Shown: piece after piece, positions 26,911 through 39,299 of the stretch
Layout of the letters: each line of letters opens with the position of its first letter
Position numbering within the stretch: position 1 is the first letter of the stretch
DNA from: Adiantum capillus-veneris
Taxonomy: Eukaryota; Streptophyta; Polypodiopsida; Polypodiales; Pteridaceae
Assembly: GCA_014529385.2 (NCBI GenBank)
Contig: CM043944.1
Location: forward strand, 69,674,895 to 69,738,894
Direction: 5' to 3'
Length of the DNA stretch: 64,000 nt
Notes under the pieces: generated by a model
What the model saw: the letters and a program-made list of their open reading frames with translations, nothing else
Database searches by the model: none
Told to the model about the DNA's origin: nothing
Program-made: the position numbers and the translations under genes

Positions 26911-27267
26911 ACTACATCTCTATTTGCTGACATCCACCCTAGCCATCTATCCCCAACTGTCATGTCCGTCGTCAGGGATCTGCAACACTTTCTAATTTCA
27001 AATTGTAATATCTTCCACATTAGGGCTCCGTTTGATGAGCCATCTGGACCATCTTGCACAACATCTCTAGCACTACATTCTAGAGCAATGACTAAGCACT
27101 TTGAGCACCTTTACCTATCATCCCAACTGGACATCCTTGAGTCTTTTTGGACTAAAAAGCCACATCAAGCATACATTTCCCCTAGCACCTGCTTGCCCAG
27201 GTCTTCCACATTGGCTTGTACACTTTGTCCTACACCTGCTAGCATCCACTACTTGGCATAGATCACT

Positions 27268-27442
27268 TTCTTGTGTTGTCTTCATACAACACATACTTCC
27301 CTCTATAACCGTAGTAAGGCCCTGAAGATGCGAGATGGTACGAATCTCCATGCGATCAACCCGGCCCATAACTATCCCTAAAAAAATCTTCATATGGCCA
27401 TAACTTGCAATTTGGAACTCCGGTCCGCAATCTAAAAAGACG
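27268..27442 (+). repeat. 180-bp direct repeat, copy 2, cut by an LTR insertion
   Basis: It is homologous to copy 1 up to AAAAAGACG. There the LTR at 27443 begins, while copy 1 continues uninterrupted. Confidence 0.75.
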
Positions 27443-28275
<833 letters not shown>

Positions 28276-28285
<10 letters not shown>

Positions 28286-30658
28286 CTTTCTCAAGCACAA
28301 GGATGAAGCGTTTAGTGTTTTCAAAACGTTTGTGACACTTTTGGAGAATCATAGTGGCAAGAAGCTTAAATGCTTACGCACTGACAATGGTGGAGAGTAT
28401 GTTTCAAAGGCCTTTCAGGACTTTTGTGAGTCAAAAGGTATAAAATGTGAACTTACTGCTCCTTACAATCCTCCTCAAAATGGTGTTGCTGAGAGGATGA
28501 ATAGGACCATACAAGAGAAGGTCAGAAGTATGTTGTCTAATGCACAACTGCCAAATGGGTTTTGTGCTGAAGCTGTATCACAACAACTGTTCATCTTATA
28601 AATAGATCTCCTAGCAAGGTTTTGCAGAAGGATTCAATGGTGGCAAAGATGGTATGGTCAGGCAAGGTGCCCTCATATAGGCATCTCAGAGTCTTTGGCT
28701 ATGAGGCATATACTCATGTTCCAAAGGAATTTAGGAACAAACTTGAGCCAAAGAGTAGAAAGTGCATCTTTCTAGGCTATGGTAATTCTGGTGAGATGGG
28801 GTACAGACTTTGGGATCCCTAATCCAGAACAGTTATCCACAGCAATGATGTTCACTTTAATGAAGCCAAATATCATTCTAAACCAGAGAAGGTTGAGGAG
28901 ATTAGAAGAGTTGTCTTCCAAGAAGATGGACCTGCACGTGCAAGACAAAATGTCAGGGCTCAAGAGAAGCAAGGACAGGATAGAGTGGAACCACAGGTTG
29001 TGGTTGAGCCTGAACCACCTATTTTGCATAAATCTGGACGTATCACGCGACCTCCTGATCGGTTTGTTCGATCTATGAACTATGTCATGTTGACTGATTG
29101 CAATGAGCCTTCATGTTACAAGGAAGCAGTGCAAATGAAGGACTCCGGGAATTGGCAATTGGCCATGCAGTTAAAGATGACAGCTCTGCATGAAAACCAG
29201 ACATGGAAGCTAGTTAAATTACCATAGGGCAAAAAGGCTCTACCTTGTAAATGGGTTTACAGGTATAAGATCACCACTCATGATAGTCAGCCAAAGTACA
29301 AAGCAAGGCTTGTTGCCAAGGGCTTTAAGCAAGAGCAAGGCATTGACTTTGATGAAGTCTTCTCTCCAGTGGTCAATATGACTACATTGAGATGCTTTCT
29401 TGCATTGGTTGCCATATTAGATTTGGTGTTGCACCAAATGGATGTCAAGACAGCGTTCTTGCATGGTGATTTAGATGTGGAAATTTACATGCAGCAGCCA
29501 GAAGGGTTTGTTGAGAAAGGCAAGGAAGATTTGGTATGCCAGTTGTTAAAGAGTCTTTATGGCTTAAAACAATCACCGAGGGCATGGTACCATAAGTTCC
29601 ACAAGTTTATGCTTTCTCAAGGCTACACACGTAGTGAGTTCGATCACTGTCTATATACAAAGAAGGCTAAGGATGGCAGTTGGATGATCCTTATTTTGTA
29701 TGTGGATGACATGTTGATTGCTGGCAAGTACTTGGAAGAAATTGTAGCTTTGAAGTCAAAGATGGAAAAATTGTTTGACATGAAAGAAATGGGTGAGGCA
29801 AGTCATATACTTGGTATGTGCATTGAGAGAGATAGATCAAAGAAGTTGATTTGGTTATATCAAACAGAGTATATTGACAAGGTTTTGCAACGTTTCAATA
29901 TGGAGAAGGGAAAGGCATTGAGTGTTCCATTGACACCATATGTGAAACTTAGCAAACAAGATTGTCCTGTGTCTGAGGAAGAACAGGCTGAAGTGGATAA
30001 GATTCCATATGCTTCTGCAGTGGGTAGTTTGATGTATGCAATGATTGCTACTCGCCCAGACATTGCATTTGCAGTGGGAGTAGTAAGTCGATACATATCA
30101 AACCCAGGCAAGAAACATTGGGAGGCAGTGAAAGGAATATTGAGATACCTGAAAGCTACAAAGAGTATGCGTATATGCTATGGGAGTCAGGAGCTAAGTG
30201 TAAAGGGTTTTACAGACTCAGATTATGCAGGTGACTTTGACAACTGAAGGTCTACGTCAGGGTATGTCTTTATATTGGCTGGTGGAGGAGTATCATGGCG
30301 TTCTAGATTACAAGATTGTGTTAGTCAGTCTACTATAGAGGCTGAATATGTTGCAGCATCAGAGGCATGCAAAGAACCAATTTGGCTTAATCGACTAGTA
30401 ACGGATTTGGGAATCAAAGAAGAGATGCCTGTGTTATATTGTGATAGTCAGAGTGCTATACAATTGGCTCGCAATCCAGTTTATCACCCAAAGACAAAGC
30501 ATGTGGATGTGAAGTATCATTTCATCAAGGAAATGCTCGAAGATAAGCAAATTCATCTTGTCAAAGTTCACACCACAGAAAATCCTGCTCATCTACTTAC
30601 GAAAGGACTTTCCTCAGAGAGCTTTGCACATTTTTGCAAGCAGTTAGGTGTAGGGTAG
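28276..30658 (+). pseudogene. Copia pol: partial integrase, reverse transcriptase, RNase H
   Basis: Integrase enters at KHKDEAF, with the second catalytic Asp in RTDNGGEYVS and the Glu in NGVAERMNRT, then CIFLGYGNSGEMGYRLW. Reverse transcriptase follows from KWVYRYKI, with MDVKTAFLHGDLD and the active site LYVDDMLIAG at about 29695-29725. RNase H motifs follow: TDSDYAGD, STIEAEYVAA and LYCDSQSAI. Breaks are a two-base insertion near 28587, TAA at 28820-28822, TAG at 29225-29227 and TGA at 30245-30247 (fits CGA to TGA before RSTSGYV). The RT core (29369-30244) is open for 292 codons. It ends at TAG 30656-30658. It cannot make a full polyprotein, but RT decay is light. Confidence 0.88.
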
Positions 30659-30740
30659 TACATCACTTATCTACATCTCTTGTATATTAGCCTGTATAGT
30701 AGCTTCTCTCACACTTAAAGTACCACATTGGAATTTAAGT

Positions 30741-30943
30741 GGGAGGTTTTTGGGGTATAAAGCCCAATGTGGTCGCCCAGGTAAGTGGGCGGGCCGCCAG
30801 GTATGTACACATATTCTTTTGTAAAAACATAATAAGAACTCACTATGCTCTACACATTACAGTAGAGCGAGTTCACCATATCGTTGTGCTCTTCTTCTCG
30901 CACTCTCTCTCACATTGCACTTCCGCTCGTACTCCTTCAAGCA
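30741..30943 (+). repeat. Polypurine tract and 193-bp 3' LTR of copia copy A
   Basis: GGGAGG at 30741-30746 precedes an LTR from TGGGGTATAAAG (30751) to TTCAAGCA (30943). Gypsy-derived coding sequence starts immediately after, which fixes the edge. Confidence 0.7.
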
Positions 30944-31707
30944 GGTTATTGATGAAGCCCAAGAAGAAGCTCAACTTCGTGTACTCAAAAGGAAAGCTGC
31001 TCTTAAAAATCAACAAATCCCTATTCCCATCAACACTCTGGAACCAAACGATCGACTATGGGAATAATAGAAAGATGCAGTGTCAACAGATGATGAATGG
31101 GTAGATGTAATGGACCTTTGCATCAAAGTACAGGTGAACAATCATAGCACAAAAGCATTGGTCGATACAGGAGCTCGAGTAAATGCAATCAATTATTCCA
31201 CGTGCAAGAAAGCAACAAGTCAATCGTTGACAGGAGGAATAGCGGCTATTAAAGGATGCAACAAGAACCCAACACCAACATTGGGAGTAGTCAACTAAAT
31301 GTGATAGTACATTCTTACCAAATGAACACATGAATGAAACAATGATTCTTGGAATCTCATGGACGTGGACTTACAAGGCAGTACCAGATTGGGACAACTC
31401 ATTATTCCAATTGCACCAAGCAAAGAAGAATGGAAAGGAGGTTATCAGAAGAGTAAACCATGAAGCAATCAATCTTCTCTATCCTACAGAAAAGAAAATG
31501 CTACAAGTAGCATGCAAGGAGTTAGGAAAATTTGGGTACCTAAAGCAGAGCTTAAGGACAAACCGATTCAAATTTGGAGATGGTTCCAAGGTTCAAAACA
31601 CAAACAGGAGCATCTTTAAGCAGGGAACCTAACACAAAATGGATTTGGAAGAAAAAGGAGCACTTATCTTCTTTGCAAACTGTAAAACCGATGAAGCAAA
31701 AGAGAGT
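30944..31707 (+). pseudogene. Gypsy fragment: linker plus retropepsin-like domain
   Basis: It starts directly after the copia LTR with VIDEAQEEAQLRVLKRK and continues into a retropepsin-like fold: NNHSTKALVDTGARVNAINY with the D-T-G-A catalytic motif at about 31160-31175, then a second segment around 31330 (MILGISW). Stops and frameshifts separate the pieces. The same block occurs on the minus strand at 53110-53980, where it follows an integrase C-terminus in frame. Its upstream part is not present here. Confidence 0.72.
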
Positions 31708-32718
31708 GTAGTAGAGCCAACCAAGGCTATGCATAGACACAATGGTTCAACCCATGCACACAGTCGTCCCGGAGTACGCCATCTAGGAGGGGTGGAATGG
31801 AACTAAGTAATCAAGGGCAATGTTTGAAGAGGGAGGAAAAAGTTTGATATTAACGTATGATTTTTTGCAAAATTACCTAATAATGTCCTTAACAAGTCAT
31901 CAACAGGGGAAATATAACTGATAACATCTCCCTGACGAGTGTAAATAATGTATAAACTATGAGAAAATAATAAAAAATGGTCTTTTTTGTTATTTTTCAT
32001 CATTTTTCCTGATACCGGGACTTAAAAATGGAGAAATCAAACAAAAACCAATAAATTTGTGTTTTTTAATGTATTTTTGTGTCTATTGGTTTTTTACTTT
32101 GCTTTTTTAGCACATTTTGTTATTTTCTTTGATTTTTTCAATAAACAGGTCAAAAATTAATAATAAGTAGCAAATGAGCTCATATGAAAAAATTGAAGAT
32201 ACACTGATGATCAGAAGGATAAGGCGGACAAGCACAAAAATATCATTCAAATCGCCAGATGGGAGCGGGAAGCCTAAATTAGGCAGCCAAGGCCTACTTT
32301 CGTAAATTCTTGCAGAATGAGCTATAGGAATCCCATTGAGGAAATTTTTGAGTCTAACATAGATTTCACGGCCTAGTAGGACTAACAGGGGAATTTGGGG
32401 AAAAATGGTTCAAGAAGTCTGAATATAGATATCCAAGGTAGTCCAAAATCACCTCATTTCCACTAGTCGCCCTTGGAGAGAGAGCTTTCGACCTTCTTCG
32501 CATGAGATTTCCAGAGTCCACAGTCGCTCGTTTACAGTGCCGTCTCACACGAGACATGAGAGATAATTTCTATGCTTATCAATGATCAACTCTGTATGGC
32601 AGGTAGCTAGTCTAAACCCATGGAAAAAACCCTAGAAATCGAGCAGTGAACGAAGTCCTACGACCAAAAATTGACCATAGCGGCCTGTCACCTCAACCAA
32701 ATCGGACGAGACTTGAAC
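31708..32718 (+). repeat. About 1-kb direct repeat, probable 5' LTR
   Basis: Homologous to 38051-39060. The left edge interrupts the gypsy block that continues differently at 53.1 kb, and starts TGTAGTAG. The right edge is near GACGAGACTTGAA. No clear primer site was found after it. Confidence 0.6.
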
Positions 32719-33169
32719 TCTAGCATGCCCCTATACAATAGAACACTTCTATATCACCAGATGACCATTTGGCAGGGGTCGAGGGGAGTCCCAAGTAGAA
32801 AAGCTAGGTTTTTGGCAGATGCCAGAATTGGATTCTGACTCCACAGACAACTTATAAACTGGGTCTATACATAATGTATTTGGTTGGTATCATGAAAATA
32901 ATCAAGGCAAGCTGTCAAAAAGAAGAAAACAGCTCGAAGGATACAAAGCTTCAAATTTGACATACAAAGTCAAACTGACTCCAAATGAGCAAAATTGGAT
33001 GGGTAGCTTCAGGACTATGTAGCGGACAAGTCCATAGCTTCAAAAGTGACTAACCAACTTCAAGGCCATCTAGTCACAAAAATCGGTGGTTTCAGAGTCG
33101 ACAAAGCATGAAGTGATACCCACAAGACAAAACTTTACCAAATTCAATTTAGAACTTGTTTTAGGTGTA

Positions 33170-33990
33170 TTGAATATGTTTAGGTCAAAATTTGTCAAGT
33201 TTAGAAAAAAACGTTTGCTACTATAATAATCCAATTATTTACTTTTTCACATTTTTGGCTTGAAAATGGTACCTTCACTTCACCTATCATTTCTACACAC
33301 CTATTACATGCCACATTTCAAGTATGGGCCAAAATGATGAAGGAAAACTTGGAAAATTATTAGAAAAGGCAAAGAAGTCTTTCCAAACCAAATTTTGAGT
33401 TATCTATCACAGTTTTTGATCCAAACCACCCCATATCTCATACAGAGGGTCTACATCATGCCTAGAACCAAGTTGCACCAAAAAATGTTCATTTTGATGA
33501 AAAACTTAATAATTACGATTATTTACTTTCTTGCCAAAATGGGGGGAAATTGCAACTTTGACATTATGGGACCAAAGCACATGATGTCCCAAGCCCACTG
33601 ACCAAGTTTGAGCTAATTTGGATCTCAAAATCTGAAAATCCCTTTATATCTACTGTTTCAAAGATGGAAATCCTAAATCTGGCATCATTTTCACTAGTTC
33701 ACTCAAATGAGTCCACACTTCACTCAGAGTATCTAATTGCTATATATTTCAAGCCTATCATGACAAAAATTCAAAAAGTTGGGAAAAATTCCCAGCTATA
33801 AATAATCACGGTTATTTACTTCTGTTGTAAATTTTTTCTTGAACTTTGTGATTTTGATCTTTACATGTGTTTATGCACCTATGCATGTTTCAAAATTGAT
33901 TTGAAGCAAATTGGACTCAATTTGTTAGCAATTTAGAGTCAAGGGCAATTCAGAGCAAAAAATTTCTAACTTTGGCACTTACTTCCCTTA
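33170..33990 (+). repeat. Diverged tandem modules of about 290 bp with an AT palindrome
   Basis: AATAATCACGATTATTTACTT-like boxes lie at about 33222, 33509 and 33804, each about 290 bp apart and followed by related text. A further box lies at 35647. The same arrangement recurs at 58705 and 58986. The core pairs with itself (AATAATC/GATTATT). Confidence 0.6.
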
Positions 33991-33998
33991 ACAGGAGC

Positions 33999-35301
33999 AA
34001 TGCAAGCTGCGGAGAAGGCCAATAAGAGGGTGTCCCAAAAAGAGAAGCTGCAAGAGCTTCCACCCTACCAATTGGACCCAAGTTCATTGAAGACGGCCAA
34101 AGCAACATATTTGTCCAGAGAACAGCTTGAGGAAAACAATACAACAGTTTTCACAAGCAGTAAAAAAGCAAAGAAGGACACCAGGTAGAGCTGCAGATGC
34201 TACCAAAAGAGATCTATGATGTCACGACAAAGATAGACACAAAAGAATCCAATACAAGGCTCGGCCTTTAGGGACTTCTACGACCAGGAACCATGTGGTG
34301 TAGATTTCCAGAAAGCCTATGAGTTGTTGTCTACAATTAAAGAAGATGGATCAGTCCAAATTACTGACCAACAAGGACAGAGTTGAAGTAGTTATCACAA
34401 AGGAAATTGTGGCCGAGGCATTGAAGTTGCCAACTGAAGGGATGACAATGAGGGCTCAAGACAGAAAGACAATAGGCACATTCACCAAGGAGACTGATGC
34501 TGCAACTTTTGCTAACCTCATCCAAAGGCAAGTGGAAGAACCAACACGTTTGTATCATGAGTACTTCCACATTCTAGAAAAGAGACCACCACGGTACACC
34601 ACCCCTAATCATGCAATTGCAACTACCTTCACTCAAGTGTTGAAGTCGACACTAGGCAACCAATTGATAATGTGCAATATGTGCTGACAATGCTAAAGGG
34701 CACCAAGAAAGAAGGAAAGATCACCTATTTGGGCGCGCTTGAAGTACTGACAAGAATAGCATACCATGCTATTGGCATGGCATACAATTTGCCGCAGCCG
34801 CAGATCAGAACACATGGATTGTGTATGCACAACCTTCTCCCAGAACCATACGGTCGTCAAAGAGAGTTTACAAGTCAGATGAAGAATCGATAGAAAGCTC
34901 TCATGAAGCTCATAGTAGTGAGAGCTTAGACAACGAGGAAAGGCGGGCCAGGATTGAAGAGATGGAGAACAAAGCAGTTGTTGCACACCAAGAGGAACCT
35001 CAACAAAGAAAGGCAAGGTTTGAAAGAGAAAAATAAACTTACAAAGTGGGTTCCCAAAGAGCTAAGGGGTTCCAGAACTAAGAACCCTGCAAGGAAAGAA
35101 GCAGAGGACCCCATAGACTTCCTTGAGTGCATGTATGCAGAGACAGAATCCCTCAAGTTAAAAGAAGCTCAAGAAGCTAAGAGAAAGGCAAGAGAAGATG
35201 CAGCAGAGCAACAAAGACAGGCGGAGGCTACAGAGCAAAGCAGCACACAGCATGACCAAGAAGAAATGTCTCCAAAGCCTGCCTCACCCGCTACAAAATA
35301 G
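33999..35301 (+). pseudogene. Gag-like / plant transposon-protein-like frame, decayed
   Basis: It follows a possible splice acceptor (TTAACAG, 33989-33995). Pieces in three frames read in order: MQAAEKANKRVSQ; FYDQEPCGVDFQKAYELL; VVITKEIVAEALKLP; LYHEYFHILEKRPPRYTT; KITYLGALEVLTRIAYHAI; then a long charged Lys/Glu/Gln tail to 35301. The order (FY box, 'v.it.e.ia.aL.lP', an arginine-rich RY segment, then a helical end) is like the plant transposon ORF domain found in Athila-type and related LTR elements. It is broken by a stop near 34188, a frameshift near 34380 and others. Function is inferred only from this resemblance; no zinc knuckle was seen. Confidence 0.5.
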
Positions 35302-35990
35302 GCAGAGACCACCCAATGCCAAGACCTTCCCCTTCACCAACAGTTAAATCCAATGAGGGCATGGAAGCCAAAGAAAAAGAGCCTGAACCATAGGAAGCAT
35401 CTAGTTTTGAGTAGCCCAAAGCAACAGAGATAGACGCCACACCATCTATGACCACCAACAAGAAACGGCCGAGGCATCCACAAAGCCTCAAGAATCAAAA
35501 GTAACTGAGGCAACAACAATGCCTCAAGGTGAAGAACAACCCCCACCGCAACCACAAGCAGCCACCATAGCACGAGGCGGAGTATTGGGGCATCATTGCT
35601 AAGCATTTAGATGCATTCTGGGTAAAAAATGAATAGGTCAAAAACTGTTAATAATCACAGTTTTTTCACTTGACCTAAAGTGAGATTTGAGACCAAAAGC
35701 ATGTGTGCTTAGGTCTTATAAACATGTCCTAGAATTTTCGTAACTTTTGGATGTCGTTTGATGCTATAACAAATGTGATTTGTTTTCCCATGAAGCGATT
35801 AGCTTTTGGTGATTTCAGTCATTTGAGTGTAGCTTGAGTTAGATGCGAGTTGTTTTTTGTTTTTCAATAGATTGACAATCTCTTGTAGCCTCTATGAACT
35901 AGTTGAGTCAGCTTCGTCCCATGGATTGACAATTTTATTTGTGGTTCTTGCTATGTCTACAATAAAATAGGAGTGAGGTTAGACACCCGT
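35302..35990 (+). other. Downstream of the gag-like frame; P/Q-rich relic and leader-like box
   Basis: A degraded Pro/Gln/Glu-rich frame continues to about 35600, followed by one further AATAATCACAG box. No other gene. Confidence 0.45.
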
Positions 35991-36059
35991 CCCACAAGTT
36001 TCCACCACTGAAAAGAGGCAACAAACTATCATAAATGTCCCATGAGCTTACATTACTAT

Positions 36060-36270
36060 CTCTAGTACATGATAGCAACGGTTGAAGAATCTTCCACAAA
36101 GAGAACATCACGTGAAACCAAGATACGCTTCGTTTGTGGATGGTATAACCTGTAACCTTTTCTTTCAGTACTATAACCAACAAAAATGCATTTGATAGCC
36201 TTATCTCCAAATTTTTGCACTGTGGTTGTGGCACAAAAGCATAAGCTAAACAATAAAAAATTCACATGTG
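36060..36270 (-). pseudogene. Ty1/copia integrase C-terminal fragment
   Basis: The minus strand reads CIFVGYSTERKGYRLYHP and RDVLF, the conserved stretch after the copia integrase core. Only about 65 codons remain. It is a different copia lineage from copies A and B. Confidence 0.75.
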
Positions 36271-36574
36271 ATCAATAGCTATTTCTTGAGCTATACACCT
36301 CCAATTGATAGGCCGTTTGAACCAGCTTGGAGAGCACTTTGACAACCACCTTTTGCATTTTCACTTTTGCATTTTAAACACTTCAAGCAATCACCTTGAG
36401 AAACCCCATAACAAAGCTTTTTGGTCAACAAACCCCAAACCACATACACAGCTGGCTCCACCTATTTGCCCTCAACCTTTATACCTACTTTTGCACCTCA
36501 ATGTGTACCTATGGATCCCTTTAGCTTTGATCTCTCATTCTTATAGCAGAGAATCACTTTGACTGTACCTACAC

Positions 36575-38050
36575 CTATGTTTCTGTCTTCTTTCCCAGCA
36601 TAGCTTCAACTATTGGCACCATGTATACAAGGTGACCAACCTTAAAAGATGACACCATGATTTGATTCTTTTCTCTCCTAGAAGGAAACTGTGGTTTTAC
36701 ACATTTTGTCCATTGCCTCCTCAATTTATCATTTAAAGCCACCAATTGACCAAAAGATATATTAGCCTTTTTATTTTGTATGTCATCAACAATATTAGTC
36801 TTCAACACCTTGACCAAGAGGGTAGTCCTTTGGACCTAATTTTTCTTCATCATTGCCTCTTACTGCTCTCTGGACCCTTGCTGACTTCTACCTTAGCTTT
36901 CTTCTTCTTCGCTCTTGTTTCCCTCTCTTCTTCCATCTCTTTTGCCTTATCATGCCTTGCTCTCTTATTGGCCAAGACATCCACACCTTGTTTCTCAAGA
37001 GTGATGATGTTGATGGCCCTATCTTCTCCATTTGTAAGAGATGGTTGAGGTTTTTGTTGCTATGGTGGTGCTCCTAGTGCTCGCTCTTGATGATTTTTCC
37101 TCCCCCCTTCTTGCTCTCTTGGTGGTTCAAGAAAATCAAGGGCATAGTAACCCTCTTCACCACAATTGTAGCATCTTCCTTGTAGCCTTCATCCATTGCC
37201 TCTCCTAGCTGGCTGCTCTTCTCATTGATTTCTATCCATTATGTTAATCCTCAGCTCTTGCAATTGACTAGAAAGATCATGTAAACCTTGGCTGTAACGA
37301 GATAAGGATCTTGAATCACTTGCTCCACTCTATCATCCACTACTTTGAGAACAATTGGTTGAACTACCACTGGCTCAATAGTATCATACATTGCTGCCAC
37401 CTTTGTTTAATAATTTTTCTCTTGGCCTTGGCAATTTTCACTACTCTTTCAAACGTAGTAGGCTCCTCTTGGCTGACCTTCTCCCTCACACTTGGATCAA
37501 GACAATCCATAAATTGGTGCCCTTTGAAGAAATCCCCTGATGATACTTGGGATGTCATCTATAATTGCACCCAAAGCCCGTTTGAAGTTTTGCAAAAATT
37601 CTTGAAAGTTAGCATGGACATCTTGCAAACCTCTCAACTTTGTTGTTGCTTCTGTTGTTGTCAAACTCTTTCTAAACCTATTAAAAATTACTTGCTTCAC
37701 CTAATCCCATTACTTTTTGTCTTCCTCTAATGCTTCAAACCACTCATGAGATTCCCCTTTGAGTGCAAGAGGAAGCATATAAATCTTTGCTTCATCATTT
37801 ACAATATTCATGCCAAGGGTATGCCACTCAAAGTCAACAATCTAGTCCTTCACATCTTCATTTTGTGTAAACACTGGTATATTAGATGCCATTTTTTTGG
37901 AGTCGATTATCAATATACATGCCAAGGGTATGCCACTAAAAGTCACAAACCCAGTCCTTCACATCTTTCTTTCCTATAAATGCCATTTTTTTGGAGTCGA
38001 TTCTCAATATACATGCCAAGGGTATGCCACTAAAAGTCACATATCCAGAG
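36575..38050 (-). pseudogene. Ty3/gypsy gag fragment with a mutated zinc knuckle
   Basis: In minus-strand order: DFEWHTLGM and LPLALKGESHEWFEAL (gag core, about 37850-37730); NRFRKSLTTTEA and LQDVHANFQEFLQNF (37700-37560); MDCLDPSVREKV (about 37500); and a knuckle CYNCGEEGYYALDF (about 37170-37130), in which the usual His is Tyr and the last Cys is replaced. Stops and shifts throughout. It lies inside the 31.7-39.1 kb element in opposite orientation. Confidence 0.65.
37800..38045 (-). repeat. Tandem repeat of about 94-108 bp, three starts
   Basis: ATGCCAAGGGTATGCCACT starts at about 37811, 37919 and 38013. The units repeat the piece of the gag frame around DFEWHTLG. Confidence 0.8.
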
Positions 38051-39060
38051 CACAGTAGAACCAGCCATGGCTATGCATAGACACAATTGCTCAACCCCTG
38101 CACACAATCGTCTTGAATTACTCCATCTAGGAGGGGTGGAAGGAAACTTCAGTAATTAAAGGCAATGTTTGAAGAGGGAGGAAAAAGTTGGATGTTAACG
38201 TGTGTTTTTTTGCAAAATTACCTAATAATGCCCTTAATAAATCATCAACTGGGGAATTTTAACTGATAACATCTCCCTATTGAGTGTAAATAGTGTATAT
38301 ACTATCAGAAAATACATCAAAGAGAGCATTTTTTGTGTATTTTCATCAGTTTTTCTTGATATTGGAGCTTAAAAATGGAGAAATCCACCCAAAAGTAATA
38401 AAGCAGTGTTTCTCAATGGATGTTTTTAATTCTTGATTTTTCACTTTTCTTTTTTAGTGCTTTTATTATTTTCTTTGATTTTATTTCGATAAACATGTCA
38501 AAAATTAATAATAAATGGCAAATGAGCTCAGATGGAGAAACTGAAGATACATTGACGATAACAAGAACAAGGCGAACAAGCACAAAAATTTTCAATCAAA
38601 ACGACAAATGGAAGCAGGAAGACTAAATTAGGCCGCCAAGGCTTGCTTTTGCAAATTGTTGCAGAATGAGTGAACGGAATTCGATTGAAGAATTTTTTTA
38701 GTCTAGTGTAGATTTCATGGCATAGTAGGAATAACATGGGAATTTTGGGAAGTTCGAGTATAGATATCCAAGGTAGCCCAAAATCACCTCATTTCCACTA
38801 GTCACTCTTGGAGGAGAGAGCTTTCTACCTTCTTCGCACGCGATTTCCGGAGTCCACAGTCGTCGATTTTCAGCGCCGTCTCACACGAGACATGAGGAGT
38901 AAGTTATAAACTCATGAAAGAATGTTTCTAGACAATTGGGTAGTAGGTCTAGGTTCATGAAAAAACCCTAGAACCTCAGCTGCACACGAACTCCTACAAC
39001 ACAAAATTGACCATAGCAGCCTGTCACACAGCTCGTCAACCAAATTGGACGAGACTTGAA
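38051..39060 (+). repeat. About 1-kb direct repeat, probable 3' LTR
   Basis: It matches 31708-32718 over its length, including CTAGGAGGGGTGG, GAAGAGGGAGGAAAAAGT, ACTGATAACATCTCCCT and ATTGACCATAGC. Confidence 0.6.
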
Positions 39061-39299
39061 ATGTACATCATTTATTATAGTAGAATGGACCATAAAAATG
39101 GGCAAAAAGCTTTACAAAATCATTTATGTCAACACTTTCAATTCTTTGATTTTCATTTTGAAGCATAACATAATCACTTTCAAGAAGCTCATGTGCTTTT
39201 ATAGTGCTTATTAACATGCTCAGTAAAAAGTTCCCATGAATTCTTAATAACAAAATGACACTTGTATACATGTCATAAAAATTTGAAGTGAAAGTATCC

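Larger units (their letters stand above)
31708..39060 (+). mobile_element. Probable LTR retrotransposon with gag-like ORF and nested fragments
   Basis: The direct repeats at 31708-32718 and 38051-39060 enclose a leader of about 290-bp modules, a decayed gag-like reading frame (33999-35301) and, in opposite orientation, copia and gypsy fragments (36.0-38.0 kb). No integrase or reverse transcriptase of its own is visible. Primer site, PPT and target duplication were not resolved, so the boundaries are approximate. Confidence 0.5.

Noticed and set aside
38039-38056. CATATCCAGAGCAC as a tRNA-Met primer site
   Set aside because: Poor match to TGGTATCAGAGC and on the wrong side of the probable 3' LTR.
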